Origin: Photobacterium phosphoreum
GTDB lineage: Bacteria; Pseudomonadota; Gammaproteobacteria; Enterobacterales; Vibrionaceae
NCBI RefSeq assembly: GCF_002954725.1
Contig: NZ_MSCQ01000002.1
Span: 248,106-312,105 of the forward strand
Direction: 5' to 3'
Length of the DNA: 64,000 bases
Position numbers and translations under genes: made by a program. Of the stretch, positions 1 through 8,721 are shown piece after piece. Each line of letters opens with the position of its first letter. Position 1 is the stretch's first letter. The notes under the pieces are model-generated. The model did not search any database. It saw only the letters and a list, made by a program, of their open reading frames with translations, and was not told where the DNA came from.

Positions 1-260
1 CCTTTAGTTTTCTCATTAAGTTTGACTCGTAATGCACGAATCACCTGAAATAATGAGGCTTCGGTAACAATACGATCAGGCCAACCAACTTTGAGTAAGT
101 CATCTTTGGTTACAGGAGTACTATGATTTTCAATAAGATAGCTAAGAATATATTGTTCTGACAAATTTAACTTGAGCGTAGATTCGGGTGTTTTAAGTAC
201 TCCTTGGCTTGCGATAAAGCATACTTTTGTCCGAAATCTTATTTGCTCAATATTTGACAT
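1..260 (-). CDS. ToxR/OmpR-type winged-helix transcriptional regulator, N-terminal part (runs off left edge)
   Basis: Translating the minus strand from the ATG at 258-260 gives an open frame to the window edge starting MSNIEQIRFRTK. It carries a typical Trans_reg_C winged helix: a hydrophobic strand, an LSEQYILSYLIEN helix, a PVTKDDLLKVGWPDRIVTEASLF turn/recognition region and VIRALRVKLNEK. This is the pattern of ToxR, CadC and related one-component regulators whose DNA-binding domain is N-terminal. About 86 codons are visible; the rest, including any membrane helix or sensor domain, lies outside, so ligand and targets are unknown. It has its own upstream AT-rich region and looks monocistronic here. 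Confidence 0.8.
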   Translation of the reverse strand, partial: MSNIEQIRFRTKVCFIASQGVLKTPESTLKLNLSEQYILSYLIENHSTPVTKDDLLKVGWPDRIVTEASLFQVIRALRVKLNEKTK

Positions 261-518
261 TTATAATCCTCGAGTATTATTTATTAGTTTGTCAATTTTA
301 TCATGAAAAAGATATAAAATAACTTATCGGTGTTAGAAATAAGCTCTAATACTATTTACATTATGAATTTTTGACATAAAAGACAATATATTCGGTGATG
401 ATTAACCGATTACAGATAAAACAATATGCTAATAAATGATTTTTCATATTATTAGATATTGTATTTATCAAGAAAGGATGATATTTACATTTATATATGT
501 TAATACGGAACTTATAAA
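261..518. other. AT-rich intergenic region with no gene
   Basis: Very AT-rich spacer between the ToxR-type regulator and the next minus-strand gene. It should hold the regulator's promoter on the minus strand. I see no convincing ORF, RNA gene or repeat. Confidence 0.5.
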
Positions 519-550
519 TAAAAGAAAGAGTGTGAATGCTCTTTCTTTAA
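519..550 (-). terminator. Rho-independent terminator of the 581-1033 gene
   Basis: Perfect 10-bp stem AAAGAAAGAG (521-530) / CTCTTTCTTT (539-548) with an 8-nt loop. On the minus strand the stem is followed by a T-rich stretch. It lies 31 bases past the stop of the minus-strand gene. Confidence 0.6.
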
Positions 551-580
551 ATTTAAATATTATCGTGACAATAAGAGATA

Positions 581-1033
581 TTACTTTTGAAAAATCTCAG
601 TAAACTCACGCTTCATTGGTGGGTTACGACGAGCTTTTTTCAATTGCTTACACATGTCTTTAACACAGTTAACCAGTACTTTATCAAGCATTGATGCTTT
701 ATATTCTGCTTGCTCTTCAGCACCCATGTCTTCTGGGAATTTTGTATCTTGCATCTCACCAAGGAAGTCAACGCCAGAGTAGCTTTGGCTTAATGCAACT
801 AAAGAGTGAAATTGCTCAAAATTATCCAAAACATTTTGTGCGCTAGCAGGTAATGCGTTCCATGCCTCACGTGAAGTTGGCTCTGATACCTTATAAACGT
901 TGACAAGCATATCAATCAACTCTGCTGGCACTTCTTCAAATTTTACGACTTGACGAAGTTCTGGAGAACAGTCATCTAATGTGTACACTGTTTCTTCGAT
1001 GATTTGATCTTCGTTGCTATTAATTTCAGACAT
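581..1033 (-). CDS. Conserved hypothetical cytoplasmic protein, 150 aa
   Basis: I do not recognise the family. The protein begins MSEINSNEDQ, is acidic in its N-terminal half, has no signal peptide or membrane segment, and ends in a basic stretch (LKKARRNPPMKREFTEIFQK). The ATG at 1033 is preferred because TTAGGA lies a few bases upstream; an in-frame GTG at 1048 would place that ribosome site inside the gene. It is divergent from the REC-GGDEF gene at 1248 and closed by the hairpin at 519-550. Codon use resembles that of its neighbours, so it is likely real. Confidence 0.75.
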   Translation of the reverse strand: MSEINSNEDQIIEETVYTLDDCSPELRQVVKFEEVPAELIDMLVNVYKVSEPTSREAWNALPASAQNVLDNFEQFHSLVALSQSYSGVDFLGEMQDTKFPEDMGAEEQAEYKASMLDKVLVNCVKDMCKQLKKARRNPPMKREFTEIFQK

Positions 1034-1247
1034 AGTTTTTCCTAACACATTATGTTTTTAGAAGAGGAATCCTATATTCCTACTGATAAATGTCAATATA
1101 TGATTATAAAAGTCATAATAAAATTTATTTTAGTAAATAGTCATGATGTAATCACGTTGTTAAGGTTTTTTTTTTCAAAGAGGCATGTATGGCACGAACA
1201 ATGCAATGTGTTTTATATTATATGCTTGCTATCATAAAGGATTTAAT

Positions 1248-2222
1248 ATGGGCGTGATGCGGATTTTAATTGCCGATGATGTCGTCAGTGAGCGATTATA
1301 TTTAACGGCGTGTTTAACAAACCTTGGCCATCATGTTAAGTCAGTATCATCAGCGGCTGAACTTTTAAAATGTTACTCAGAATTTCAGCCGGATCTGTTA
1401 TTAGTTGATATTGAAATGCCAGAACAAAATGGAATTGAATTGGTTCATACTATTCGACATCGATACCCAGAGTGGGTACCAATTATCTTTTTAAGTGGTC
1501 TTAATGATCCTCATATTATAGCCAAAGCTATTGATGTTGGCGGCGATGATTATTTAGTTAAGCCGATTAATCCGATTATTTTAGCAGCAAAAATGCAAGC
1601 AATGAGTCGTATTTCAATTATGCGACAACGGTTAGAACACACCACTGCACAATTACAAAAAGTAAATAAGTTGCTATTAGAGCAAGCAAATGAAGACCCA
1701 TTGACCAAACTCGCTAATCGTCGTTATCTTGATCAAAAGTTGAAGGAGTTTATCGCGTTACATGGACGTAATAATTTACCATTAACAATTATCCTCCTTG
1801 ATGTTGATTTCTTTAAATTATTTAATGATTTCAAAGGGCATATTGAAGGGGATAATTGCCTTAAATTATTGTCATCAAATTTGAAAAATATCTTTAATCG
1901 AGCGGGTGAGGTTTGTGGCCGTTATGGCGGTGAGGAGTTTATTGTATTAATTTGTAATTGTGATGAAAAACAAGTAATTAAAGAATGTCAGCGCTTAAAG
2001 GATGCGATCCAACGGTTAGCCATACCGCATGAAAATTCATTAATTAGTGATCAACTAACCGTGAGTCAAGGTGCTATTTCATGGGTACCGACAGGATTGG
2101 AATTGGTTGAAAATTTATATCAGGCGGTTGATACTTTATTATATCAAGCAAAAGAAAATGGCCGCGACCAATTTGTAACAGCAGAATATCCACATTCTTT
2201 AGTAAGCCATAATGAAAACTAA
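1248..2222 (+). CDS. Response regulator with GGDEF output (diguanylate cyclase)
   Basis: A 324-aa two-domain protein. Residues 5-120 form a receiver domain with the acidic pair D10-D11, phospho-acceptor D54 (LLVDIEMPEQNG) and conserved K105 (YLVKPINP). After a short coiled linker, residues about 150-315 form a GGDEF domain with an intact active loop, RYGGEEF (GGEEF at 227-231), and the substrate motif DVDFFKLFND. It should therefore make c-di-GMP from GTP when phosphorylated. The position of the inhibitory RxxD site reads RAGE (218-221), so product inhibition may be altered. The start is ATG 1248, preceded by AAAGGA. No cognate kinase is adjacent. Confidence 0.9.
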   Translation: MGVMRILIADDVVSERLYLTACLTNLGHHVKSVSSAAELLKCYSEFQPDLLLVDIEMPEQNGIELVHTIRHRYPEWVPIIFLSGLNDPHIIAKAIDVGGDDYLVKPINPIILAAKMQAMSRISIMRQRLEHTTAQLQKVNKLLLEQANEDPLTKLANRRYLDQKLKEFIALHGRNNLPLTIILLDVDFFKLFNDFKGHIEGDNCLKLLSSNLKNIFNRAGEVCGRYGGEEFIVLICNCDEKQVIKECQRLKDAIQRLAIPHENSLISDQLTVSQGAISWVPTGLELVENLYQAVDTLLYQAKENGRDQFVTAEYPHSLVSHNEN

Positions 2223-2403
2223 CTTTTACTTGTCCATGGTCATAATTTGCGCATTTGAGCAGCTAACTACTTGCTGGTAAAGATAAACGTGCTAGTCTGG
2301 ATAGAGCATTTTGACACTGTCTTGTATTAATGGTTTTTTGATTGATAAGTGTCGAGATCTTACGTTTACAAGAAAGCCATTGGGTGAGATGAATAGGATG
2401 ATC

Positions 2404-3063
2404 ATGGATATGCAATTAACAGAACAACAGGCTCGAGTAATTGGTTGCTTACTTGAGAAAGAAATTACTACTCCAGATCAATACCCTTTAACGCTTAATC
2501 TATTGACGACAGCATGTAATCAAAAATCAAGTCGTGAACCTGTTATGGCGCTAGATGAAGCAACGGTACTTGATACAATTGAAGAGCTTAAAGAAAAACG
2601 TATGGTGAGCGATGTATCCAGTTTTGGTAGTCGCGTTTCTAAGTTTCAGCATCGTTTTTGTAATACTGAATTTGGCTCATTACAATTTACTAAGCAAGAG
2701 CTTGCTGCAATGATTGTATTGTTATTACGAGGCCCACAAAGTGCAGGTGAAATTCGTACTCGCACTAACCGTCTTTGTGATTTTGCTGATACACAAGAAG
2801 CGGAAGCCGTACTTGAACAATTAGCCTCTGCCGAAAAAGGGCCTTATGTTGTTAAGTTGCCAAAAGAATCAGGAAAACGTGATTGTCGTTATATGCATTT
2901 ACTGAGTGGTGAGATCGATCTTGATAATTATGTTCCCGTTAAGTCTGCTACTACGAGTAGTACAATTAATGAAGAGCGAATCATTGCGTTAGAGCAAGAC
3001 GTTGAGCAATTAAAGTTACAACTGACTGAATTACAAGCAATGCTAGAATCATTGACAGAATAG
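2404..3063 (+). CDS. yceH: YceH family protein (UPF0502/DUF480)
   Basis: Very close in pattern to E. coli YceH: LTEQQARVIGCLLEKEITTPDQYPL, TTACNQKSSREPVM, GSRVSKFQHRFCNTEFG, RGPQSAGEIRTR and SGKRDCRYMHLLSGE. The family folds as two winged-helix domains and its function is poorly defined. The last 40 residues form a coiled coil (ALEQDVEQLKLQLTELQAML). Several in-frame starts exist at 2398-2410; 2404 (MDMQLTEQQ) sits six bases after AGG and matches the family start. The gene appears monocistronic, closed by the hairpin at 3129-3153. Confidence 0.9.
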   Translation: MDMQLTEQQARVIGCLLEKEITTPDQYPLTLNLLTTACNQKSSREPVMALDEATVLDTIEELKEKRMVSDVSSFGSRVSKFQHRFCNTEFGSLQFTKQELAAMIVLLLRGPQSAGEIRTRTNRLCDFADTQEAEAVLEQLASAEKGPYVVKLPKESGKRDCRYMHLLSGEIDLDNYVPVKSATTSSTINEERIIALEQDVEQLKLQLTELQAMLESLTE

Positions 3064-3128
3064 TTTCTATTATTTACGAATACTGGTAGATTACTCAACC
3101 TGTATTCGTACAGCATTATCGTTTATAT

Positions 3129-3162
3129 AGGCTCAGCATTATATGTTGAGCCTGTTTGTTTT
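3129..3162 (+). terminator. Terminator of yceH
   Basis: An 11-bp stem AGGCTCAGCAT (3129-3139) / ATGTTGAGCCT (3143-3153), with one G-T pair and a 3-nt loop, followed by GTTTGTTTT. The stem covers an upstream in-frame ATG at 3143, which argues that the next gene starts at 3176. Confidence 0.75.
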
Positions 3163-3175
3163 ATGGCTTGTTATC

Positions 3176-3463
3176 ATGTCTACCATACCTTGGTTTGTTT
3201 ATCTTATACGTACTCGTCAAGGGACACTCTATTGTGGTGTTACCACAGATGTTGGTCGTCGTTTTGAAGAACATCAACACAGTAAAAAAGGGTCTAAATA
3301 TCTTAAAGGTAAAGGCCCTTTAACGTTAATGTGGTCACAACAGGTAAAATCTAAACGCGATGCAATGCAGTTTGAGTATCGAATTAAAAAACGTTTAACC
3401 AAAGCGCAAAAAGAAGATCTGATTCAGCAGAATACTTCTTTATATATGCTGTTTAGTGATTAA
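3176..3463 (+). CDS. GIY-YIG nuclease superfamily protein (UPF0213/YhbQ-like)
   Basis: A 95-aa protein starting MSTIPWFVYLIRTRQGTLYCGVT. The GIY-YIG core is visible as WFVYLIRT ... LYCGVTTDVGRRFEEH, with the catalytic-type Tyr and Arg, followed by KYLKGKGPLTLMW and the acidic position MQFEYRIKKR. Single-domain GIY-YIG proteins of this size have been linked to DNA repair or nuclease activity, but the specific role is unclear. The ATG at 3176 is chosen because the earlier ATG at 3143 lies in the yceH terminator, although the ribosome site is weak. Confidence 0.85.
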   Translation: MSTIPWFVYLIRTRQGTLYCGVTTDVGRRFEEHQHSKKGSKYLKGKGPLTLMWSQQVKSKRDAMQFEYRIKKRLTKAQKEDLIQQNTSLYMLFSD

Positions 3464-3560
3464 AACGTCAGCAGTATTTTTGTGTTTGTGTGTGCCATAA
3501 ATAATCTATGGCCTGCGAACATTATTATTTAGAAATGATCACATTCATTAAGGTTTTTCC

Positions 3561-4103
3561 ATGGCGATCAGTGCCACTATATATAAAGTAAACATGAACG
3601 TAGCAGACATGGATCGTCATGTTTATCTTGATGGTCAGCATACCGTTGCTTGTCATCCATCAGAAACATTACAGCGCTTTATGCTGCGTGTGCTTGCTTG
3701 GGGATTAAATGCAGACACCGACTTACAATTTACTAAAGGTGTAAGCTCTGCAGAAGAACCTGATTTATGGGCTAAAAATTTAGTTGATGAAATTGAATTA
3801 TGGGTTGAGTTGGGTTTACCTGATGAAAAACGTATCCGTAAAGCATCACATCGCGCTAAGAAAGTGATTGTTTATGCTTATGGCGATCATGCTGCTCCAG
3901 TATGGTGGCAGGCGAATAAAACCAAAATCAGTGCATTAAAGAATGTTTCAGTGGTCTTTATTCGTGATGAAGAATTAAAAAGCCTAGAGCAATTAGTTGA
4001 GCGTTCAATGCAGCTACAGCTAACCATTGAAAGTGAGCAAGCATGGCTAAGTGATCAACATGGAACGAGTATTGCGATTTTACCTGAATGGTGGCAACGT
4101 TAA
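3561..4103 (+). CDS. yaeQ: YaeQ family protein
   Basis: A 180-aa protein with the characteristic YaeQ sequence: MAISATIYKVNMNVADMDRHVY at the start, PSETLQRFMLRVLAWGLNAD, EEPDLWAKN, WVELGLPDEKRIRKASHRAKKV and VYAYG. The family has a PD-(D/E)XK nuclease-like fold and was first noted as a suppressor of RfaH loss; its biochemical role is uncertain. The length equals the usual family length. AAGG lies upstream of the ATG. A hairpin terminator follows at 4138. Confidence 0.92.
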   Translation: MAISATIYKVNMNVADMDRHVYLDGQHTVACHPSETLQRFMLRVLAWGLNADTDLQFTKGVSSAEEPDLWAKNLVDEIELWVELGLPDEKRIRKASHRAKKVIVYAYGDHAAPVWWQANKTKISALKNVSVVFIRDEELKSLEQLVERSMQLQLTIESEQAWLSDQHGTSIAILPEWWQR

Positions 4104-4137
4104 CGAATACTCAATATAGTTTGGGTTATTAAAAATG

Positions 4138-4170
4138 ATGGAATAAGTGCAGGCTTGTTCCATTTTTTTA
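4138..4170 (+). terminator. Terminator of yaeQ
   Basis: Stem ATGGAATAA (4138-4146) / TTGTTCCAT (4155-4163), with one wobble pair and an 8-nt loop, followed by a run of seven T. Confidence 0.7.
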
Positions 4171-4435
4171 TGCTTATTTTAAGCGACTAGGCTTAATGAG
4201 TATTGTTATTATTCATTTATAGTCTGTTGAGTTAGCTCATGGTAGCGTGAGTATGACGCTGGTGATCAGAGAGAGAAGTAAAATACTACTTATTATGGGA
4301 GTTGGACGTTGAATATTAGCAATATACAACTATACGCTTTTGTCAGTAGGTATTTCTGACTATATGTTGGTGCATGATATTGTTAATAAGTGTCACGATT
4401 ATTGAGATAAAATTGATATTACAAAAGGACTGTTT
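4171..4435. other. Intergenic spacer upstream of ydcF
   Basis: Together with the terminator this makes 332 bases without a gene. I see no ORF with a credible ribosome site. The ydcF promoter should lie near its right end, where the DNA is most AT-rich. Confidence 0.4.
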
Positions 4436-5095
4436 ATGCCATCAGGAATTTATCGTTCAGCTAAAATTGTTTGGGATTATCATTTACTGCATCAGCCATT
4501 AGTTAAAAGTGATTGCTTGTTCGTACTGTGTAGCAATGACATTCGTGTCGCAGAACATGCCGCGCAACTTTTTTTACAAGGTTATGCGCCCTATATTGTC
4601 TTCTCTGGTAATGTCGGTGATATCACACAAGGATTATTTCCGTGCTCTGAAGCAGAACATTTTGCCAATATTGCTCGTGGAATGGGTGTGCCTAATGATT
4701 GTATTTATATTGAGCCTTTAGCAACCAATACTGGTGATAATATAATAAAAACTCGATTATTATTGGATGCAAAGCAACTAAATCCACAGCGATTTATTTT
4801 GGTACAAAAAACGTTTATGGAACGTCGTACATTAGCGACATTTGAAAAGCAATGGCCGAATAAGTCGGCGTTGGTTACCTCTCCACCGTTAATGTTTGAT
4901 GAGTTTGCGAATGATGTCATTAGTTATGGAGATCTGGTGAATGTGATGGTAGGGGATTTACAGCGAATTCGTTATTATCCAGCATTAGGTTTTTCAACGG
5001 AGCAAACTATGCCTCAATCAGTGTGGCAAGCATATCAACATTTAGTTGCAGTAGGGTTTGATGATCATTTATCACCAGATCTTCCAAGAGATTAA
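4436..5095 (+). CDS. ydcF: YdcF family protein (DUF218)
   Basis: A 219-aa protein with the DUF218/SanA-like fold signature: SDCLFVLCSNDIRVAEHAAQLF, an APYIVFSGN strand-turn, EAEHFANIARGMGVPNDCIYIEPLATNTGDNI and FILVQKTFMERRTLATFEKQWP. E. coli YdcF binds S-adenosylmethionine in vitro; the physiological role is unknown. There is no signal peptide, consistent with the cytoplasmic YdcF branch. AAAGGA precedes the ATG. It converges on ktrB with a shared hairpin at 5108-5147. Confidence 0.85.
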   Translation: MPSGIYRSAKIVWDYHLLHQPLVKSDCLFVLCSNDIRVAEHAAQLFLQGYAPYIVFSGNVGDITQGLFPCSEAEHFANIARGMGVPNDCIYIEPLATNTGDNIIKTRLLLDAKQLNPQRFILVQKTFMERRTLATFEKQWPNKSALVTSPPLMFDEFANDVISYGDLVNVMVGDLQRIRYYPALGFSTEQTMPQSVWQAYQHLVAVGFDDHLSPDLPRD

Positions 5096-5106
5096 TCGCA
5101 AGTTAA

Positions 5107-5148
5107 TAAAAAGGTGTGCTTCTTCATATTAAGAAACACACCTTTTTT
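5107..5148. terminator. Bidirectional terminator between ydcF and ktrB
   Basis: Stem AAAAAGGTGTG plus TTCTT (from 5108) pairs with AAGAA plus CACACCTTTTT (to 5147). T-runs lie on both strands, so it can serve both convergent genes. Confidence 0.75.
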
Positions 5149-5171
5149 ATACGTTATAATCAGAGTTTATC

Positions 5172-6539
5172 TTAACCTGCAGCAACATTATCTTCTGGGT
5201 AACTTAATAAGGTTGGTTTTGGACGAGCCAACATATAAGCCAATGTTAATGGACCAAGACGACCAATGATCATCACGACAATTAATATGTATTTACCCGG
5301 TTCTGAGAGGGTAGCCGTTAAGCCAGCTGTAACACCCACAGTTGCAAAGGCTGAAATGGTTTCAAACATTACCTCATAGAACGGTGCTTTTTCCGTTAGC
5401 ATTAAAGCAAACATTGCGATCAATAATACAATGCCACTCACCACAATAATCGCTAATGATTTAGTGACGGTTTGATTTGAAATGGTGCGCTTAAAAAGTA
5501 CCACTCGGTCACGTTGTTTTAAGAATGACCATGTTGCTAAAATAGCCACAACAAAGGTCGAGACTTTAATACCACCACCGGTTGAGGTTGAGCCCGCACC
5601 AATCAGCATTAATAACATCAGCACTAATAACCCAGGTTCTGTGAAAGCACCAATGTTGACGCTATTAAAACCAGCAGTACGTACTGTCGCTGATTGGAAA
5701 AATGCAGCAAGCCATTGACCTGACGTATTTAAGCTTCCCAGCGTTTGCATATTATTGTGCTCAAGGAGCCAGATCATCACAGTACCGACAAATAATAATA
5801 TCGGTGTTGCTATGATCATTATTTTTGAATGCAGTGATAAAAAATGAAAACCACGATGTATATTGCGTTGTAAATCGGAAATAACCGTAAAGCCTAAACC
5901 ACCTAAAATAAACAACATCGCAATAGTAATGATCACCAAAGGATCATCTACATATTGGGTTAAATTATTCGAAAACAGCGAAAAACCGGCATTATTAAAG
6001 GCTGATATTGAGTGGAAAACAGCAGTAAAAAGCCCTTTATCCCATCCCATCATGGGTACCCAGCGTAGGGATAAGAAAAAGGTGCCGATGACTTCACATA
6101 CAATCACAAAAATAATAATGTGCTTAACCAGTAAACGGATATTGGTGAATTTTTCTTGCCCGAGTTGCTCTTTTGTTAGCGATTGTTGGCGTAGACTAAC
6201 GCGTAAGCCAAACATATATAACAAAACAGCAGATAAGGTCATTTGTCCAAGACCACCAATCTGCATCAGAATCATTAATAACACTTTACCACTGGTGGAA
6301 AAGTGGGTGCCAGTATCGACAACCCCAAGCCCTGTTACACTAATCGCAGACGTTGCGGTAAAAAGGGCATCAACAAAACTTAAACCTGAGACAGAAAAAA
6401 CGGGAAGTGTTAATAAAATAGCACCAGGGATCAAAATTGCCAAAAAACTAAAAATAATGATTTTTGGTTCAGACCACCGCTTATTACGTTTGTCTGTTTT
6501 TATTGGGACATACATTGCTCGGTTAGGGATAAAACTCAT
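5172..6539 (-). CDS. ktrB: Na+-dependent potassium uptake channel subunit KtrB
   Basis: A 455-aa polytopic membrane protein, the same length as Vibrio alginolyticus KtrB. It has four repeated membrane-pore-membrane modules with selectivity-filter glycines (ATSAISVTGLGVVDTG, FHSISAFNNAGFSLF, SATVRTAGFNSVN, ISAFATVGVTAG) and the GAGSTSTGGGIKVSTF loop typical of TrkH/KtrB proteins. It moves K+ across the inner membrane with help from the KtrA ring. Its ATG overlaps the ktrA stop by four bases (ATGA), so the two are translationally coupled. It ends at the bidirectional terminator at 5108. Confidence 0.95.
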   Translation of the reverse strand: MSFIPNRAMYVPIKTDKRNKRWSEPKIIIFSFLAILIPGAILLTLPVFSVSGLSFVDALFTATSAISVTGLGVVDTGTHFSTSGKVLLMILMQIGGLGQMTLSAVLLYMFGLRVSLRQQSLTKEQLGQEKFTNIRLLVKHIIIFVIVCEVIGTFFLSLRWVPMMGWDKGLFTAVFHSISAFNNAGFSLFSNNLTQYVDDPLVIITIAMLFILGGLGFTVISDLQRNIHRGFHFLSLHSKIMIIATPILLFVGTVMIWLLEHNNMQTLGSLNTSGQWLAAFFQSATVRTAGFNSVNIGAFTEPGLLVLMLLMLIGAGSTSTGGGIKVSTFVVAILATWSFLKQRDRVVLFKRTISNQTVTKSLAIIVVSGIVLLIAMFALMLTEKAPFYEVMFETISAFATVGVTAGLTATLSEPGKYILIVVMIIGRLGPLTLAYMLARPKPTLLSYPEDNVAAG

Positions 6540-7198
6540 AACTTTCTTAATGTTTCTGATAATACGTTTTCAGGGCCAGTAATAATTAAAATATCACCAA
6601 CTTGCATTTCCATATCCATATCAGGCGCTTTACGTACCTCTGGGCCACGTTTAAGTGCTAACACTTGGGTTTCATCATTACTTGCACACGGATGTTGAGA
6701 GATAGGTTTACCCATATTGCGTGCTGATACAACGACTTCAGCTAATGAGATACCACTCCCAAGCTCTGAAAATTCAAATACGCGTTTATCTAACATGTTA
6801 CGAGCAATACGAATACCCATATCACGTTCTGGTCTTATGATTTTATCTGCGCCAATTTTTGAAAGGATTTTACAATGGGGAGTATCTTTGGCCTTGACCC
6901 AGACCGTTTTTACACCAGCATCTTTTAATAATAATGTGGTTAATATATTAGCATTGATATTATCACCGATAGCAACCATAACGAGATCGTAGTCATCCAG
7001 TTTAAGTTCTGCAATAGTAGCCTCGTTTGAACAGTCAGCAACGACAGCCTGAGTGGCGATATTTGCGGCTTGACGGACACACGTTTCATTAACATCAATA
7101 GCCAAGACTTGCGCGCCTTGTTCGCTAAGTTCTTCACACAGAGCCATACCAAAGCGACCGAGACCAATAACAGCAAACTGTTTATCTTCAGGATTCAT
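6536..7198 (-). CDS. ktrA: Potassium uptake regulatory subunit KtrA (RCK domain)
   Basis: A 220-aa cytoplasmic protein beginning MNPEDKQFAVIGLGRFG. Residues 8-135 form a Rossmann RCK_N nucleotide-binding domain (GLGRFG glycine motif, acidic end of strand 2 at AIDVNE, DYDLVMVAIGDN). Residues about 140-220 form the RCK_C domain. KtrA octamers bind ATP/ADP and gate KtrB. The start at 7198 is supported by GGGGA six to seven bases upstream; an in-frame extension to 7261 lacks family similarity. It is the first gene of the ktrAB operon. Confidence 0.95.
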   Translation of the reverse strand: MNPEDKQFAVIGLGRFGMALCEELSEQGAQVLAIDVNETCVRQAANIATQAVVADCSNEATIAELKLDDYDLVMVAIGDNINANILTTLLLKDAGVKTVWVKAKDTPHCKILSKIGADKIIRPERDMGIRIARNMLDKRVFEFSELGSGISLAEVVVSARNMGKPISQHPCASNDETQVLALKRGPEVRKAPDMDMEMQVGDILIITGPENVLSETLRKL

Positions 7199-7740
7199 TC
7201 TTTTTCCCCACATTGCTTTCGTATAGTTTTTGAGTTGTTTTGTTGTCGATTGTAAAAACATGAAATTAACAAATTAGTCATTACTATGTTATCTGCGAAT
7301 TATTGTCGCATTGTCATTGTGTACCATGATGACGATAGACATAGAAAATTCAAATTCCGGTTAGGTATGATTTTCGGATATTGCTCGTATTTTTTATGTA
7401 ATTCAAGTTAATGAATTATAGCTGCTGTGTTTCTCTTTCTATCACAGAATGAGAAAGAAGTTATAACTCATTGATTAAAATTGTTTTTACATTGTTTTAA
7501 TAAATTATTATTAATAATAGCATTGAAAATAGTAATCTTATATTTAGATCTGATTATGTTATTCACTCAATAGTTGCTGAATAATTAGTCGATATTGGCA
7601 GCTTTTACTCTTTTGAGGATCTTAAAAGCAGCATTATTAAGATATACATTTAGGTATAGGTAAAATAAATTCAAACCACCATCTTTTTTGATAAAAATTA
7701 ACGTTATAAGGTATTTAGATGTATCTTTAGGTTCAAAGGA
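7199..7740. other. AT-rich intergenic region between ktrA and the VanZ-like gene
   Basis: About 540 bases with no credible ORF or RNA gene on either strand. It must contain the ktrAB promoter (minus strand, right of 7198) and the 3' end of the VanZ-like transcript. I see no strong hairpin. Confidence 0.5.
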
Positions 7741-8100
7741 CTAAGGTTTTTTTTTGCAAATATAAGCCATTATTCGAGCAATAATAAAACCACTGATTAA
7801 TCCTCCCGTATTTGCTGCAAGATCCAACCATTCACCATAGCGATTAACGTAAGGTTGAATTAATTCAATTGCACCACTCCAGCAAAAGAAAAAAACAGCA
7901 ATCCATAACCATTTTTTAGGTTTAACAAAAGCAACTGCAAATATTAACGTGGCATAAGCAATAAAGTGATGCGTTTTATCTGTTCCGGCGACTACTGGTA
8001 AATCGGCTTGAGGTGTTAAGGATAAGAAGGTGATTAGAACGAGTATTAGTAGGCTGATTATTTTCCAGTAGGCATGAAAAAATTGGCTAAAACGTGACAT
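7741..8100 (-). CDS. VanZ-like family membrane protein
   Basis: A 119-aa protein with four predicted membrane segments (about 12-30, 46-60, 65-82 and 95-113). The VanZ-type motif is visible as DKTHHFIAYATLIFAVAF followed by IELIQPYVNRYGEWLDLAANTGGLISG. VanZ-like proteins are small integral membrane proteins of mostly unknown function; only the enterococcal member is linked to teicoplanin resistance, and nothing here suggests a resistance cluster. It is divergent from the gene at 8328. Confidence 0.8.
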   Translation of the reverse strand: MSRFSQFFHAYWKIISLLILVLITFLSLTPQADLPVVAGTDKTHHFIAYATLIFAVAFVKPKKWLWIAVFFFCWSGAIELIQPYVNRYGEWLDLAANTGGLISGFIIARIMAYICKKKP

Positions 8101-8327
8101 TATCAGTGAGTCTCTTAACTAAAGGTAGCCATAAATTATATCTGTGTCGATCAATGATAACAACAGTAATACAAACAGATAATTGCTTGGTGGAAAATTG
8201 GATAATGATAATGTCAGCCTTATTGATACAGGCGTTAATTATAATTGAATAGAGAGTCGTGAGAATAACATTCTATGATAGGTTATTGTCTTTAATATTA
8301 TTAATTATTAGTAAAACTGGAACAGTA

Positions 8328-8657
8328 ATGGCCAAAGTTCATATATCTCAATTGCACCATACCTTTCAGAGAGCACTGACTGATATGGTTGCAGGTGAGG
8401 CGATAGAAGCAAGAACATATAAAAAAGACCGTGGTATTGTGGTTTTAAAGCAAGATGCTGATCATTTTATCTTTAAGCAGTTTGGCTTTGATAGTAAAAC
8501 ACTTACTTTAGATAATACAAGTGTATTAAAGCAACTAAAAAAGTCTATTCCAAAAGAGTTCCCTCGTAGCAATATGGCGTGGATTGTTCATTTCGAGAGA
8601 ATATCATCAATAGAGGCTTTGAGTGCAGATCATCATTCACAGCCAAGTTTGTTTTAG
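8328..8657 (+). CDS. Conserved hypothetical protein, 109 aa
   Basis: I do not recognise the family. The protein begins MAKVHISQLHHTFQRALTDMVAGEAIEARTYKKDRGIVVLKQD, has no signal peptide or membrane segment, and is mildly basic. The ATG at 8328 is preferred over an upstream in-frame ATG at 8259, whose extension is an unrelated hydrophobic string. A strong hairpin at 8664-8690 follows the stop by six bases, which supports the gene end. Confidence 0.65.
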   Translation: MAKVHISQLHHTFQRALTDMVAGEAIEARTYKKDRGIVVLKQDADHFIFKQFGFDSKTLTLDNTSVLKQLKKSIPKEFPRSNMAWIVHFERISSIEALSADHHSQPSLF

Positions 8658-8663
8658 TTAAAT

Positions 8664-8698
8664 GGCACTTAGTTGCTTGAACTAAGTGCCTTTATTTA
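8664..8698. terminator. Terminator between the 8328 gene and the EEP lipoprotein gene
   Basis: Perfect 10-bp stem GGCACTTAGT (8664-8673) / ACTAAGTGCC (8681-8690), with a 7-nt loop, followed by TTTATTT. It probably serves both convergent genes. Confidence 0.75.
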
Positions 8699-8721
8699 CT
8701 TAGCTGTAAATACAAACGATC

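Noticed and set aside
1052-1237. 61-codon plus-strand ORF in the divergent region before the REC-GGDEF gene
   Set aside because: Low-complexity hydrophobic composition, no ribosome site, overlaps the promoter region and the true start of the next gene.
5482-6582. Plus-strand ORFs of 78 and 239 codons over ktrB
   Set aside because: Antisense to a clear membrane-protein gene; composition is the mirror of ktrB codons.
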